Source: Colwellia sp. TT2012 (GTDB lineage: Bacteria > Pseudomonadota > Gammaproteobacteria > Enterobacterales > Alteromonadaceae). Taken from it: a stretch of DNA of 64,000 bases. The stretch lies in contig NZ_LJYX01000022.1 of assembly GCF_001440345.1 (NCBI RefSeq), forward strand, positions 62,001-126,000, in the 5' to 3' direction. Numbering within the stretch: position 1 is the stretch's first letter; the number at the start of each line of letters is the position of its first letter. The position numbers and the translations under genes are program-made. Positions 16,924 through 26,502 of this stretch are shown piece by piece. The notes below the pieces were generated by a model. The model did not search any database. It was not told where the DNA came from and was given only the letters and a program-made list of their open reading frames with translations.

Positions 16924-19509
16924 TTAAGCGTCTTCAGCTACTGCTTCTTTTTCTGTAGCGTCAATGATGGTTACCGCAATTTTTTCTTCATCACGTGCTG
17001 GACGAATTTGCTCTCGTTCAGTAACAAACTGAATATTGCTATCACCTTTATCTGAGTTAACAAAAGGTTGGAAACGTTTTAATGCTTCAGGATCTGCCAA
17101 GGTCGTCTGCCATTCACATTGATAACTACCAACAATTGTCGCCATTTGCTCTTCTAGCGCATCGGTAATACCTAGACTGTCTTTCATGATAACGTCTTGT
17201 AAGTAAGCTAAACCGCCTGCTAAGTTTTCCAGCCAAACTGAAGTACGTTGTAACCTGTCACCCGTTTGTACATAGAACATTAAAATGCGATCAATATATT
17301 TCACTAAGGTTTCATCATCTAAATCGGTGGCAAATAAATCACCGTGACGTGGTTTCATACCACCGTTACCGCCGACAAAAAGGTTCCAACCATTTTCGGT
17401 GGCAATAATACCTATGTCTTTACCTTGTGCTTCAGCACATTCGCGGGTACAACCCGAAACACCAAATTTAATCTTATGTGGTGCACGTAAACCTTTGTAT
17501 CTGTGTTCTAAATCGATGGCCATGCTCATACTATCTTGCACGCCGTAACGACACCAAGTAGAACCAACACAAGATTTAACGGTACGTAATGATTTACCGT
17601 AGGCATGGCCGGTTTCAAAACCAGCATCAATCAACTCTTGCCAAATGGGGGGTAACTGTTCAACACGGGCGCCGAATAAATCAACCCGTGCACCACCAGT
17701 AATCTTGGTATAGAGATTATATTTTTTAGCAACTTGCCCTAAAACGATAAGTTTATCTGGAGTAATTTCGCCACCAGCAATACGTGGTACCACTGAATAA
17801 GTACCATCTTTTTGCATATTGCCTAGGTAAGTATCATTGGTGTCTTGTAATGATAAATGTGGTTTTTTAAGAATGTAGTCATTCCACACTGACGCCAGCA
17901 CTGAAGCCGCTACCGGTTTACAAATCTCACAACCTAAACCACGACCGTGCGAGCTAAGGAGTTCATCAAAGGTTTTAATTTTTTCAACACTGACAATGTC
18001 AAACAGCTCTTTACGTGAATAAGCAAAATGCTCACAAATGTCTTTTTTAACAACAAGACCGCGTTTTTCAAACTCGTTATCGGCAACACTTTTAACTAGG
18101 GCGGCACAACCACCACAACCAGAACCGGCTTTAGTGTCGCTTTTCACTTGACCAACATCAACGGCGCCACAATCAATCGCGGCTATGATGTCGCCTTTAG
18201 TAACGTTATGACATGAACAAATGGTGGCAGTATCAGGTAAGGCATCCACACCTAAGGTTGGCTTATCTGCCGCCATTGGTAGAATAAGACCTTCTGGCGC
18301 TTCAGGTAATTCAATGGCATTAAGCATATATTGCAACAAGGTATCGTAGTCACTGGTATCCCCAATAAGCACAGCTCCCAGTAAGGTTTTTTTATCGCTC
18401 GATACCACAATTTTCTTATAAACGCCTTCAGGTTGGTTTTCATAGGTATAAGTTAATGAACCCTCTGTTTTACCGTGAGCATCACCAATAGAGCCAACTT
18501 CTACGCCCATTAGCTTTAATTTGGTGCTCATATCGGCACCAGTAAATTCAGCCAACTCTCCGTTAGTACCCGTTACGCCGCCAATGTGTTTTGCTGCCAC
18601 TTTCGCCATGGCATAACCCGGCGCAACTAAACCAAAAATAAAGTTATTCCATAAGGCACACTCACCAATGGCATAGATATCGACATCTGAGGTTTGACAT
18701 TGATTGTTGACCACAATACCGCCACGCTCACCAATAGCTAAATCAAATTCACGGGCAAGGTTGTCATAAGGACGAATACCGGCGGAGAATAAAATTAGAT
18801 CGGTTTCTAATTCACTGCCATCGTTAAAACAAAGTTTATAACGACAGCTATCACCTTTTTCAATGACGTTAGTGGCTTTGGATGTGTGCACTTGCACGCC
18901 CAGCTCTTCAATTTTACTTTTTAATAAACGACCACCGCCGCCATCAATTTGCACGCCCATTAACTGCGGAGCAAATTCAACAACGTGTGTTTGTAGGCCT
19001 AATTGTTTGATAGCATTTGCCGCTTCTAGACCTAATAAACCACCACCAATAACGACACCGACTTTACTCACTTTAGCGCTATTTGCTATGTCTTCTAAAT
19101 CATCAATGGTACGATAAACTAGGCAGTGATCTTGATCTTTACCGGGAATAGGAGGCACAAATGGATAAGAGCCTGTTGCTAAAATCAACTTGTCGTAGTG
19201 ATATGTGGCACCGCTTTCGGTCGTGACACATTTAGCGACTTTATCAATCTTGATCACTTTGGCATTGGTTTTAAAAGTAACACCAAGTTCGTCATAATGT
19301 TCTGGCGTGGTCATCGCCAAGTCTTCGGCAGTTTTGCCACCAAAGTATTCGGATAAGTGCACTCTATCATAAGCTAAACGTGATTCTGCCGAGAGCACTG
19401 TTATTTGATAATCTGAATTTTTAGCCATTTCTTCAACAAAGTGATGGCCAACCATGCCATTACCAACCACAACAATTTTAGCTTTGCTCAACAGCTGTTT
19501 ATTTGTATT
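16924..19509 (-). CDS. nirB: Nitrite reductase (NADH) large subunit
   Basis: A siroheme and FAD enzyme that reduces nitrite to ammonium with NADH. The N-terminal half is a pyridine-nucleotide oxidoreductase (IVVVGNGMVGHHFVEEM, with ATGSYPFVPP and a second Rossmann GVVIGGGLLGLEAA). A BFD [2Fe-2S] domain (CSCHNVTKGD, GCGGC) and the ferredoxin-like and siroheme domains follow. The cluster ligands are in CVGSTWCRYG and SGCTRECAEAQGKD. About 861 residues from the ATG at 19509, which has an AGGA site ten bases upstream; an in-frame start exists at 19530. It is first gene of nirB-nirD-nasA, downstream of a sigma-54 promoter. Confidence 0.95.
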   Translation of the reverse strand, partial: NTNKQLLSKAKIVVVGNGMVGHHFVEEMAKNSDYQITVLSAESRLAYDRVHLSEYFGGKTAEDLAMTTPEHYDELGVTFKTNAKVIKIDKVAKCVTTESGATYHYDKLILATGSYPFVPPIPGKDQDHCLVYRTIDDLEDIANSAKVSKVGVVIGGGLLGLEAANAIKQLGLQTHVVEFAPQLMGVQIDGGGGRLLKSKIEELGVQVHTSKATNVIEKGDSCRYKLCFNDGSELETDLILFSAGIRPYDNLAREFDLAIGERGGIVVNNQCQTSDVDIYAIGECALWNNFIFGLVAPGYAMAKVAAKHIGGVTGTNGELAEFTGADMSTKLKLMGVEVGSIGDAHGKTEGSLTYTYENQPEGVYKKIVVSSDKKTLLGAVLIGDTSDYDTLLQYMLNAIELPEAPEGLILPMAADKPTLGVDALPDTATICSCHNVTKGDIIAAIDCGAVDVGQVKSDTKAGSGCGGCAALVKSVADNEFEKRGLVVKKDICEHFAYSRKELFDIVSVEKIKTFDELLSSHGRGLGCEICKPVAASVLASVWNDYILKKPHLSLQDTNDTYLGNMQKDGTYSVVPRIAGGEITPDKLIVLGQVAKKYNLYTKITGGARVDLFGARVEQLPPIWQELIDAGFETGHAYGKSLRTVKSCVGSTWCRYGVQDSMSMAIDLEHRYKGLRAPHKIKFGVSGCTRECAEAQGKDIGIIATENGWNLFVGGNGGMKPRHGDLFATDLDDETLVKYIDRILMFYVQTGDRLQRTSVWLENLAGGLAYLQDVIMKDSLGITDALEEQMATIVGSYQCEWQTTLADPEALKRFQPFVNSDKGDSNIQFVTEREQIRPARDEEKIAVTIIDATEKEAVAEDA

Positions 19510-19606
19510 CATAAGGACAATCCTACTCATAGTGCGAGAATAGAATAAAACGCTTTAGCAAAGGCTTAGTTGCCACCAAGGTTCTATTCAACATGGTATA
19601 AGTAGA

Positions 19607-19621
19607 GCAAGCTAAGTGCCA
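19607..19621 (-). promoter_or_regulatory. Sigma-54 promoter of the nirB-nirD-nasA operon
   Basis: On the minus strand TGGCAC (19621-19616), five bases and TTGC (19610-19607) give the exact -24/-12 layout of RpoN promoters. Transcription would start near 19596, about 87 bases before the nirB ATG. It matches nitrogen-limitation control of assimilatory nitrate reduction in other bacteria. Confidence 0.75.
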
Positions 19622-19706
19622 ACTAAATTAATAGTTATATAACAAGTAGTTATATGGTTTACATCTCTATATCTGTTAGTTGATGCACTAGGGTGATGAC
19701 TATTGA

Positions 19707-19721
19707 GCACTGCTACGGTGC
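19707..19721. promoter_or_regulatory. NtrC-type enhancer site
   Basis: GCAC, seven bases (TGCTACG) and GTGC reproduce the spacing of NtrC half sites. It is centred near 19714, about 118 bases upstream of the expected sigma-54 start, a normal enhancer distance. A weaker, incomplete match begins at 19684. Confidence 0.55.
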
Positions 19722-19996
19722 AAGTGCTGACAAAAACTTAAACAAGCTGAACCTGGCTCAATAAATGGCAATTGAGGGCTGCACTCGGTAAATTTCAGGG
19801 TCTAATGATGAATGTTTTGCTACTAAAAAGGCGATATTATCTCGCTGGCATTATGTTAGCGACTGCTAATTTTAGTCGCTATGAGCTTTAGCCGAACAAA
19901 GGATGGATATAGCGCCTATATCGACTCCAACACATTAAGGCTCTAATATCCGTTACATGACTTTTCGCTACAAAGCCCTGAATAGCGCTACTTTGC
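19722..19996. other. Downstream region of the GGDEF-EAL gene with two hairpins
   Basis: Two palindromes are visible: TAGCGACT/AGTCGCTA at 19857-19881 and GATATAG/CTATATC at 19906-19922. Neither has a T tail on the minus strand, so they may stabilise the transcript end of the upstream gene rather than terminate it. No coding-like stretch seen. Confidence 0.4.
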
Positions 19997-22762
19997 TCAC
20001 GTTGTTATAGAAGAGACAATCCCTGCTCTGTTCGCTAAGCTAGTGTCCTTGGCTCGCTTAAATGTTTCGATAAATTGGCTGGCTGGCATAGGTCTGCCGG
20101 TATAATATCCCTGCACAAAATCACATTTTTCGCCCTGTAAATATTGCAGTTGCGCCGCTGTTTCTACGCCTTCGGCAAGTACATCTAATCCTAACGAGTG
20201 GCTCATCTGAATAATCGCCGTGGTAATGGATTTATTATCCTCATCATTTTCAAGATCTGAAATAAAACTACGATCTATTTTCACCTTTTGAATCGGAAAT
20301 CGCTTTAAATAACTCAGCGAAGAATAACCGGTACCAAAATCATCCATTGCCAACTGAAAGCCTGCATCGTGCAAGGTTTGCATCATATCGATGGCTTGGG
20401 CTACATTATCCATCACTGCGCCTTCGGTGATTTCAAGTTCGATACAATTGGCGCTAACATCATGTTGTTCTAGGATCAGCAGCATTTGTTGTAAAAAATC
20501 TTTACGTCTAAACTGTACCGGTGAAATGTTAATCGCTACCTTAATCGCTGATATTCCCGCATTGACAAAGGTTTTTATGTCACGACATGCCTGTGCCAAA
20601 ACCCAATCACCCAATTCATTGATCAAGCCACTCTGCTCAGCAACGGCAATAAATGTATCCGGTGGGATCATGCCTTTCTCAGGGTGATGCCAGCGCATCA
20701 GCGCTTCGGCGCCTACCAGTGTTTTATGATCGATCGTAAAAATCGGTTGATAATAAAGTTCAAAATGGCCTTGAGTCAAAGACTCCGCTAGATCAGTCAA
20801 AATCTCCTTGTTTTGTTGCAATTTAGCATTCATTTCACGAGTAAAGAAACGGGTGGTATTACGACCATCATCCTTCGCCTGATACATGGCAATATCGGCA
20901 TTGCGTAGCAATTCCTCACTATTATCGGCATCGTCAGGATAAATAGTTACCCCGATGCTACTGCCAATATTTATATTGTTGCCATTCACCTCTATTGGTG
21001 TTTTCAATAATTTATTGAATCGCTGAGCAAAGTTCACCGCGTCTGCAATGGTATCAATCTTATTAATAATGAAAGCAAATTCATCTCCACCTAACCGCGC
21101 AACCGTATCCATGTCTCGCCCGGTTTCAGAGAGCCTCAGTGCCACTTCTTTAAGTAATTCATCGCCGACTTCATGACCCATGGTGTCATTGATTATCTTG
21201 AAGTTATCTAAATCCATAAAAAATACAGCAAATTTATGCCCATGACGTTTAGCCAGCGCTATCGCTTGCTGTAGCCTATCTTGAAATAATAACCGATTAG
21301 GCAAACCCGTCAGAGGGTCATGCAGTGCCAAATGTTTTAATTGCTGTTCTGCCTGCTTACGTTCATTTATCTGTAGTGTAAGATCTCGGTTGTTCCTATC
21401 TAACGCCATTTTTGCTTGGTTAAAATGATAAGCCAGTAAACCAAATTCATCCTGTCTGCTGTCATCAAGCAATTCTGTGTGAGTATGATCCCCTTCTGGT
21501 ACCGATTGCTGCAGTTGGTTGACCATTTGATACATAGGCACGATTAAACTACGTCGGCAATAAATAAAGCCGAAAAAAGCCGCGATAATCATGATTGCGG
21601 TGAGTAATATTAAGATCAGGTTTGCCACCTTACTCGCGCTGTTTATCGCCACCTGCTGCGGTGTGACCACAATAACCTTCCACAGGGTTTTTGGAATGAT
21701 AAATACCGACACGTTCACTGGTTCACCGAGTAAAAAATCCTGCTTACTTATCATCGAAATCGTCTTAGCATGACTCTCATCACCCTGATTTCGTAGCAGC
21801 AACATATTGGCGACAATTAACTGTGCTTCTGAGAGTGATATCTGCTTACTTTGTTCAGCAATGTCCTCAGCCAGTAGTCTATTTTTTTCTGTTAAAGACT
21901 GAATGAAAGATTGATTTATCTCAGTCAATATATCAGCAATAGGCTGAAAAAAATCGACCTTATCGGCTAGTTGATTTACCGTAATATATTCTTGGGTTAA
22001 ATTATGATTATCTCGATTGCTTATTTTAGTTAACTGCTCATCGGGAAAGGCCAAAAACTTATTATTACGATCGACGGCATAAGCGTAACCGTCAAGTTTA
22101 GCGCTACCCTCGCGCAATATCCTATTGAGTTGTTGTAAACTAACATCAACCGTGGCATTGCCGGAAAAATTTTGCTGTTCGAACATCGCCACGGTGCAAG
22201 TTACCATCGGCGCCAATGTATATGGGTCCATATAGGACTTGGACCAGAGGCACTCCCCTGGTTTGCTATAACGACCTGGCACATACCAATCTTCATAATG
22301 GTAACCAGTACTCTCGGCATCATTATATTGGTCGAAGTATTGCAATTTACCCAAGCTATCTCGACCCCAAAAGAAGCTACGTCGCGTTACGCCAGTGGTG
22401 AACTGTTCAGGCTCAGGCCACACGCCACCACCGACAATAAAGTCTTGGTTTTCTTGCATATCAAGCATCTGAGGAATAACTTGGCGGAATAGTTGCGGAT
22501 CTTTAGGTAATGTTTCCCCTACGGCGGCCAAATTTCGAGCTAAAGTTTCCGCAACACTAATACGTAATGATATTTCGGACACGATACGCGCACCTGTCTC
22601 GTCAATCAACTCCTTGTTTTTATTGACTAGGTATTCTTTAACGACGAGATCAACCACCATATAAGTTGCCACGATCATCACTAAAAACAGCAGACTTAAA
22701 CCAAAAGAAAACTTAAATAAAATGGTCTGTTTGGGTTTTATTCTTGGTCGAATTGAAGACAC
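19997..22762 (-). CDS. Cache-sensor GGDEF-EAL protein (cyclic di-GMP turnover)
   Basis: A 921-residue inner-membrane protein. TM1 covers about 18-40, a large periplasmic cache sensor about 45-380 and TM2 about 381-401, followed by a HAMP-like linker. A GGDEF domain (about 475-640) has intact RLGGDEF at 556-562. An EAL domain (about 655-905) has EAL at 686-688 and the downstream DDFGTGYSSL loop. Both catalytic signatures are kept, so it could make or break c-di-GMP. Many such hybrids act mainly as phosphodiesterases, and the direction here is unknown. The ligand of the cache domain is unknown. It stands alone. Confidence 0.93.
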   Translation of the reverse strand: MSSIRPRIKPKQTILFKFSFGLSLLFLVMIVATYMVVDLVVKEYLVNKNKELIDETGARIVSEISLRISVAETLARNLAAVGETLPKDPQLFRQVIPQMLDMQENQDFIVGGGVWPEPEQFTTGVTRRSFFWGRDSLGKLQYFDQYNDAESTGYHYEDWYVPGRYSKPGECLWSKSYMDPYTLAPMVTCTVAMFEQQNFSGNATVDVSLQQLNRILREGSAKLDGYAYAVDRNNKFLAFPDEQLTKISNRDNHNLTQEYITVNQLADKVDFFQPIADILTEINQSFIQSLTEKNRLLAEDIAEQSKQISLSEAQLIVANMLLLRNQGDESHAKTISMISKQDFLLGEPVNVSVFIIPKTLWKVIVVTPQQVAINSASKVANLILILLTAIMIIAAFFGFIYCRRSLIVPMYQMVNQLQQSVPEGDHTHTELLDDSRQDEFGLLAYHFNQAKMALDRNNRDLTLQINERKQAEQQLKHLALHDPLTGLPNRLLFQDRLQQAIALAKRHGHKFAVFFMDLDNFKIINDTMGHEVGDELLKEVALRLSETGRDMDTVARLGGDEFAFIINKIDTIADAVNFAQRFNKLLKTPIEVNGNNINIGSSIGVTIYPDDADNSEELLRNADIAMYQAKDDGRNTTRFFTREMNAKLQQNKEILTDLAESLTQGHFELYYQPIFTIDHKTLVGAEALMRWHHPEKGMIPPDTFIAVAEQSGLINELGDWVLAQACRDIKTFVNAGISAIKVAINISPVQFRRKDFLQQMLLILEQHDVSANCIELEITEGAVMDNVAQAIDMMQTLHDAGFQLAMDDFGTGYSSLSYLKRFPIQKVKIDRSFISDLENDEDNKSITTAIIQMSHSLGLDVLAEGVETAAQLQYLQGEKCDFVQGYYTGRPMPASQFIETFKRAKDTSLANRAGIVSSITT

Positions 22763-23425
22763 TCCTTTTCCTAAAAACTAGGTATAGTAATAATACAAAC
22801 TGAATCACATGGTAAACATACAGCTATTCACTGTATAAACATGATTTAAATTACCTTATTTATCAAACAGATAAGTGTAATTAATTTCATGGTTACCACT
22901 ATCATTCACTAATGGCATTCCCATTTAGCTTACGCATATTCAATAGAATATCAATAGGTTGTAATGCTGTGTAATATCACTTGCGCGCTGGAGACTAGCA
23001 AGGAAGTGCTTATTGCAGCTATGATCAAGGCGACATTTAAGATTAACAGGGGGTTTATTTCATTGCTGCGCTAACCTAAACTATCAGCAATAACAGCTAA
23101 TAGTTACGCGTGGTTAAAGCAGCTAGACAGTGCCAAGGTATTAAATAGTAATATAGGTGAGATAAGATGGAGCTTACGCTAGGTAAACTCATCTTGGCGG
23201 TAAATTCAGGCAAGATTTCATCAGCATCTATCATTTTATCGAGGCAGCCTACTCACTAAGCTTGCCATTAAGTTGCAGGAAAAAAACTGAATATCACCGG
23301 ATAAAATGGTGACAACAAAGCCCTTTTGTATCTCATAAGTCAGGCATAGCTTGAGAAAATGAGTCACTGTTACTAGTTCATCTACGACTGTATTTTTTTG
23401 GCCACTTACCAGCAGAGTTATGGGC
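22763..23425. other. 660-base gap without a recognisable gene
   Basis: I find no coding-like stretch. One imperfect hairpin, AAGATGGAGCTTAC against GTAAACTCATCTT (23163-23197), is the only clear structure. The left end carries the promoter of the GGDEF-EAL gene. Confidence 0.45.
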
Positions 23426-23866
23426 TTACTTCACTGTTTGCGTGTAAAACTCGCTAATGTACTGACCACCTTTAATATTGGCAATTAAACGTAATTTATA
23501 ACTATCACCTTTATTGCTGATTAAGTTACGCAACTCAGTATGACTGCGCCAATAATAAGGACTTTTTTGCATGCCTAAAGGGTAAGGTGTCACTTTATCG
23601 TGTTTATCGACTAAAAATAGTGTCACGCTATCAAGCGGAAAAGTAGCGTTCACTTCAGTCACGCCAGCATCATCTGAAATGTTAACTTTAAACTCACCCG
23701 ATTTCAGTACACAACTTTGATTGATAATATCGCAGTGCCCATCTGGAGATAAGGTGATAAGTTTACTGTCGTTTGCAACCGCCTCTTCATAATAATCAGC
23801 GCCAACAAAACCAAAAACAGCTAGGAAAGGGGCCACGATAAAGGCAATCCTTGTGTGTTTATTCAT
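23426..23866 (-). CDS. Hypothetical exported or membrane-anchored protein
   Basis: A 146-residue protein with one N-terminal hydrophobic segment (about residues 8-24, ending GFVGADYYEEAVAND) and a soluble beta-rich remainder. Two cysteines in HCDIINQSC are spaced so that they could form a periplasmic disulfide. The rest resembles an immunoglobulin-like or FixH-like beta fold (LKSGEFKVNISDDAG), but no family is recognised with confidence. It lies downstream of the symporter genes but is separated from them by a strong terminator. Confidence 0.7.
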   Translation of the reverse strand: MNKHTRIAFIVAPFLAVFGFVGADYYEEAVANDSKLITLSPDGHCDIINQSCVLKSGEFKVNISDDAGVTEVNATFPLDSVTLFLVDKHDKVTPYPLGMQKSPYYWRSHTELRNLISNKGDSYKLRLIANIKGGQYISEFYTQTVK

Positions 23867-23944
23867 AGGGTATCTTCTTATATTTTTTCTTTAAAAAAAC
23901 ATTTAGTTCTCTAAAGACATTAAAACAAATAACGCTAGAAAAAG

Positions 23945-23985
23945 AAAGGCTAGCCGACTTTAGGAGAAACAGTCGTCTAGCCTTT
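23945..23985 (-). terminator. Strong bidirectional terminator after the symporter gene
   Basis: Fifteen-base arms AAAGGCTAGCCGACT and AGTCGTCTAGCCTTT with one mismatch surround an 11-base loop. The minus-strand tail is T-rich. Confidence 0.85.
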
Positions 23986-24033
23986 GTATTTTAACTTGGC
24001 GTGAGCTAAGTCACATCTAATCACTACTAAACT

Positions 24034-25812
24034 CTAGTGATCGTGTGCGGCACCAGCACCTGATGGTATACGCATGTTTTCAACCATCTCTTGAATATGC
24101 TTAGGCGCAGGACCAGTCACTTGTAATACCACAAAGGCAACACTAAAGTTAACTATCGCACCAATGACACCAAAGGCATTAGGTGAAATACCGAAGAACC
24201 AGTTAGGTTCCATGCCACCTAGGAACGAAGTACCTGGGATAAACATAATACCCTTATGTTGGAACACGTATAACATAGTGATACCAATACCTGAACACAT
24301 ACCTGCCACTGCCGCTGGGCCACTCATTTTCTTACAGAAAATACCCATCATTAGTGCCGGGAAGATACTGGATGCCGCTAAACCAAAGGCTAAGGCGACC
24401 GTACCTGCGGCAAATCCAGGCGGATTCAGCCCTAAGTATCCCGAGACGATTATTGCGATGGTCATCACCACTCGACTCGATAACAGCTCATTTTTCTCGG
24501 ACATGTCTGGTGTTAATATACCCTTCATTAAATCATGCGAGATGGAGGAGGATATCGCCAATAACAAACCAGCAGCGGTTGACAGTGCGGCGGCTAAACC
24601 ACCCGCGGCAACTAAGGCGATAACCCAGTTAGGTAAGTTAGCAATAGCCGGGTTAGCAAGTACCATAATGTCACGGTCAACTTTAACCATTTCATTAATA
24701 AGTATTTCTTTACCCGTTTTTTCATCAATTATGATTTTATCGGTATTATTAGCCGTATATTGAATTTTACCATCACCATTTTTATCTTCATACTTTAACA
24801 GACCGGTTTTTTCCCAATCTTTAAACCATTGTGGACGCTCGTCATAAACAAGGTTTTGACCGGCTACTGGTTCAATAGTATTCATTAAATTCAAACGAGC
24901 CATAGCACCAACTGCCGGAGCTACGGTATAAAGTAAAGCGATACATACTAAAGCGTAACCCGCTGAAGCACGTGCTGCTTGTACTGAAGGTACAGTGAAG
25001 AAGCGCATAATTACATGAGGAAGACCGGCAGTACCTATCATCAGAGATAAGGTGTAAGCGAACATGTTCACTGTGCTACCTAAGTTAGCTGTGGTGTACT
25101 CTTTAAAGCCTAAATCAGTTACTACTAAATCAAGTTTATCAAGTAAGTACATGCCACTACCGTCAGCTAAGGTTGAACCTAAACCAAGCTGTGGAATTGG
25201 GTTACCGGTAAGCTGTAATGAAATGAATACCGCTGGAATAGTATAAGCAAAAATCATCACCACGTATTGGGCTATTTGTGTATAAGTAATACCTTTCATA
25301 CCACCAAGTACTGCGTATACCCAAACAACGAACATACCAATGTATAAACCGTTATCATAGTCAATTTCTAAGAAACGAGAGAAAGCAACACCGACACCTT
25401 TCATTTGACCAATGATGTAAGTTAATGAAGCGATGATTAAACAAGCAACCGCAACAACACGGGCAGTTTTAGAATAGTATCTATCGAAGATAAATTCAGG
25501 TACGGTAAATTTACCGTGTTTACGCATATATGGCGCTAACAGCAAAGCCAATAAGACATAACCACCAGTCCAACCCATTAAAAATACTGAGCCGCCGTAG
25601 CCCATAAAGGAAATCATGCCAGCCATTGAAATAAACGACGCTGCCGACATCCAATCGGCGCCAATAGCCATACCATTTTGTAATGGCGTAATACCACCAC
25701 CAGCAACATAAAAATCACTGGTTGAATCCGCACGAGCCCACCAAGCAATAGCGAAATATAAGGCGAATGTGCCGAACACGGCAATGTAAGTATATAGTTT
25801 TAACTCTTCCAT
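24034..25812 (-). CDS. Sodium:solute symporter (SSS family, ActP-like, VC_2705 subgroup)
   Basis: A 592-residue inner-membrane transporter with about 13 transmembrane helices of the SSS/LeuT fold. The N-terminal GADWMSAASFISMAGMI segment (about 51-67) and the GTAGLPHVIMRFFTVP motif (about 260-275) mark the acetate/pyruvate-type subgroup. A soluble insertion near 325-375 holds D343-K-N345-G-D347-G348, an EF-hand-like DxNxDG loop. It is two bases after a DUF4212 gene, its usual small membrane partner. Opposite lies the DUF294/exonuclease pair that commonly accompanies acetate uptake genes. Acetate or another small carboxylate is the likely substrate. Confidence 0.9.
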   Translation of the reverse strand: MEELKLYTYIAVFGTFALYFAIAWWARADSTSDFYVAGGGITPLQNGMAIGADWMSAASFISMAGMISFMGYGGSVFLMGWTGGYVLLALLLAPYMRKHGKFTVPEFIFDRYYSKTARVVAVACLIIASLTYIIGQMKGVGVAFSRFLEIDYDNGLYIGMFVVWVYAVLGGMKGITYTQIAQYVVMIFAYTIPAVFISLQLTGNPIPQLGLGSTLADGSGMYLLDKLDLVVTDLGFKEYTTANLGSTVNMFAYTLSLMIGTAGLPHVIMRFFTVPSVQAARASAGYALVCIALLYTVAPAVGAMARLNLMNTIEPVAGQNLVYDERPQWFKDWEKTGLLKYEDKNGDGKIQYTANNTDKIIIDEKTGKEILINEMVKVDRDIMVLANPAIANLPNWVIALVAAGGLAAALSTAAGLLLAISSSISHDLMKGILTPDMSEKNELLSSRVVMTIAIIVSGYLGLNPPGFAAGTVALAFGLAASSIFPALMMGIFCKKMSGPAAVAGMCSGIGITMLYVFQHKGIMFIPGTSFLGGMEPNWFFGISPNAFGVIGAIVNFSVAFVVLQVTGPAPKHIQEMVENMRIPSGAGAAHDH

Positions 25813-25814
25813 GC

Positions 25815-26066
25815 TTAGTCCTCCGAGTGATATTTTTTATCAAGCTTGTTCATTTTGGCACCATACCAAAAGATCAAACCTAAAAATGCGTAAATAGAGC
25901 CTTGTTGGGCAAACCAAAAACCAAGTTTGTAGCCACCTAGACGAAATTCATTTAATGGTTCAACTAACAGTAAACCTAAACCAAATGAAACTACAAACCA
26001 GATGGTGAGACAGATAAAGATCAGACGAAGATTCTCCGACCAATAGGTTTCTTTATTTTCTTCCAC
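25815..26066 (-). CDS. DUF4212 small membrane protein, symporter partner
   Basis: An 83-residue protein with two transmembrane helices (about 13-35 and 47-67). It contains the conserved NLRLIFICLTIWFVVSFGLG and LGFWFAQQGSIYAF features of DUF4212. Its stop is two bases before the symporter start, so the pair is translationally linked. Members accompany SSS transporters of this subgroup and probably act as an accessory subunit; the mechanism is not known. Confidence 0.9.
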   Translation of the reverse strand: MEENKETYWSENLRLIFICLTIWFVVSFGLGLLLVEPLNEFRLGGYKLGFWFAQQGSIYAFLGLIFWYGAKMNKLDKKYHSED

Positions 26067-26502
26067 GATGTTCTCCTAGCGAATGTATAACGTTAATTAG
26101 CGTTTTATAGTTTTATTGCGCTTTGACGCCTTTTTTTATAAAGCGTTATAAAAAGTTGTAATAGTTCTAGTGAAAGTGTGGCTATAGATTTCAGTCACTT
26201 GCCAACAAAAAATTTAGATGACAGTGGCAAAAATCCATATGCAACTTTTACTGTTAATTAATCTAGCAAGCTTTTTTTTGACGGGATATTAGCCTTTAGT
26301 CTAGATCGAAACAAAAGGCATAAGCCTGAGCCCAACTGAGTAATTAGTCTATTTTTACTCATCAGCTGATACTTGTGGGTTTTTCTAAAATAAAACTTTA
26401 GTCTAGGTTTGCGCGATAATTCTTGTCTATACCGCAACAAAACTCTAAATTAACGCCATTACTTGATATTTGATCATTACTGGCTAGATGACGGGGCAAA
26501 AC
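26067..26502. promoter_or_regulatory. Divergent promoter region of the symporter and DUF294 operons
   Basis: About 430 AT-rich bases separate the two divergent transcription units. I see no confident -35/-10 pair or known operator. Confidence 0.4.

Noticed and set aside
24164-24763. 199-codon + strand open frame inside the symporter
   Set aside because: Antisense shadow of the transporter; proline/isoleucine-rich text with no domain.
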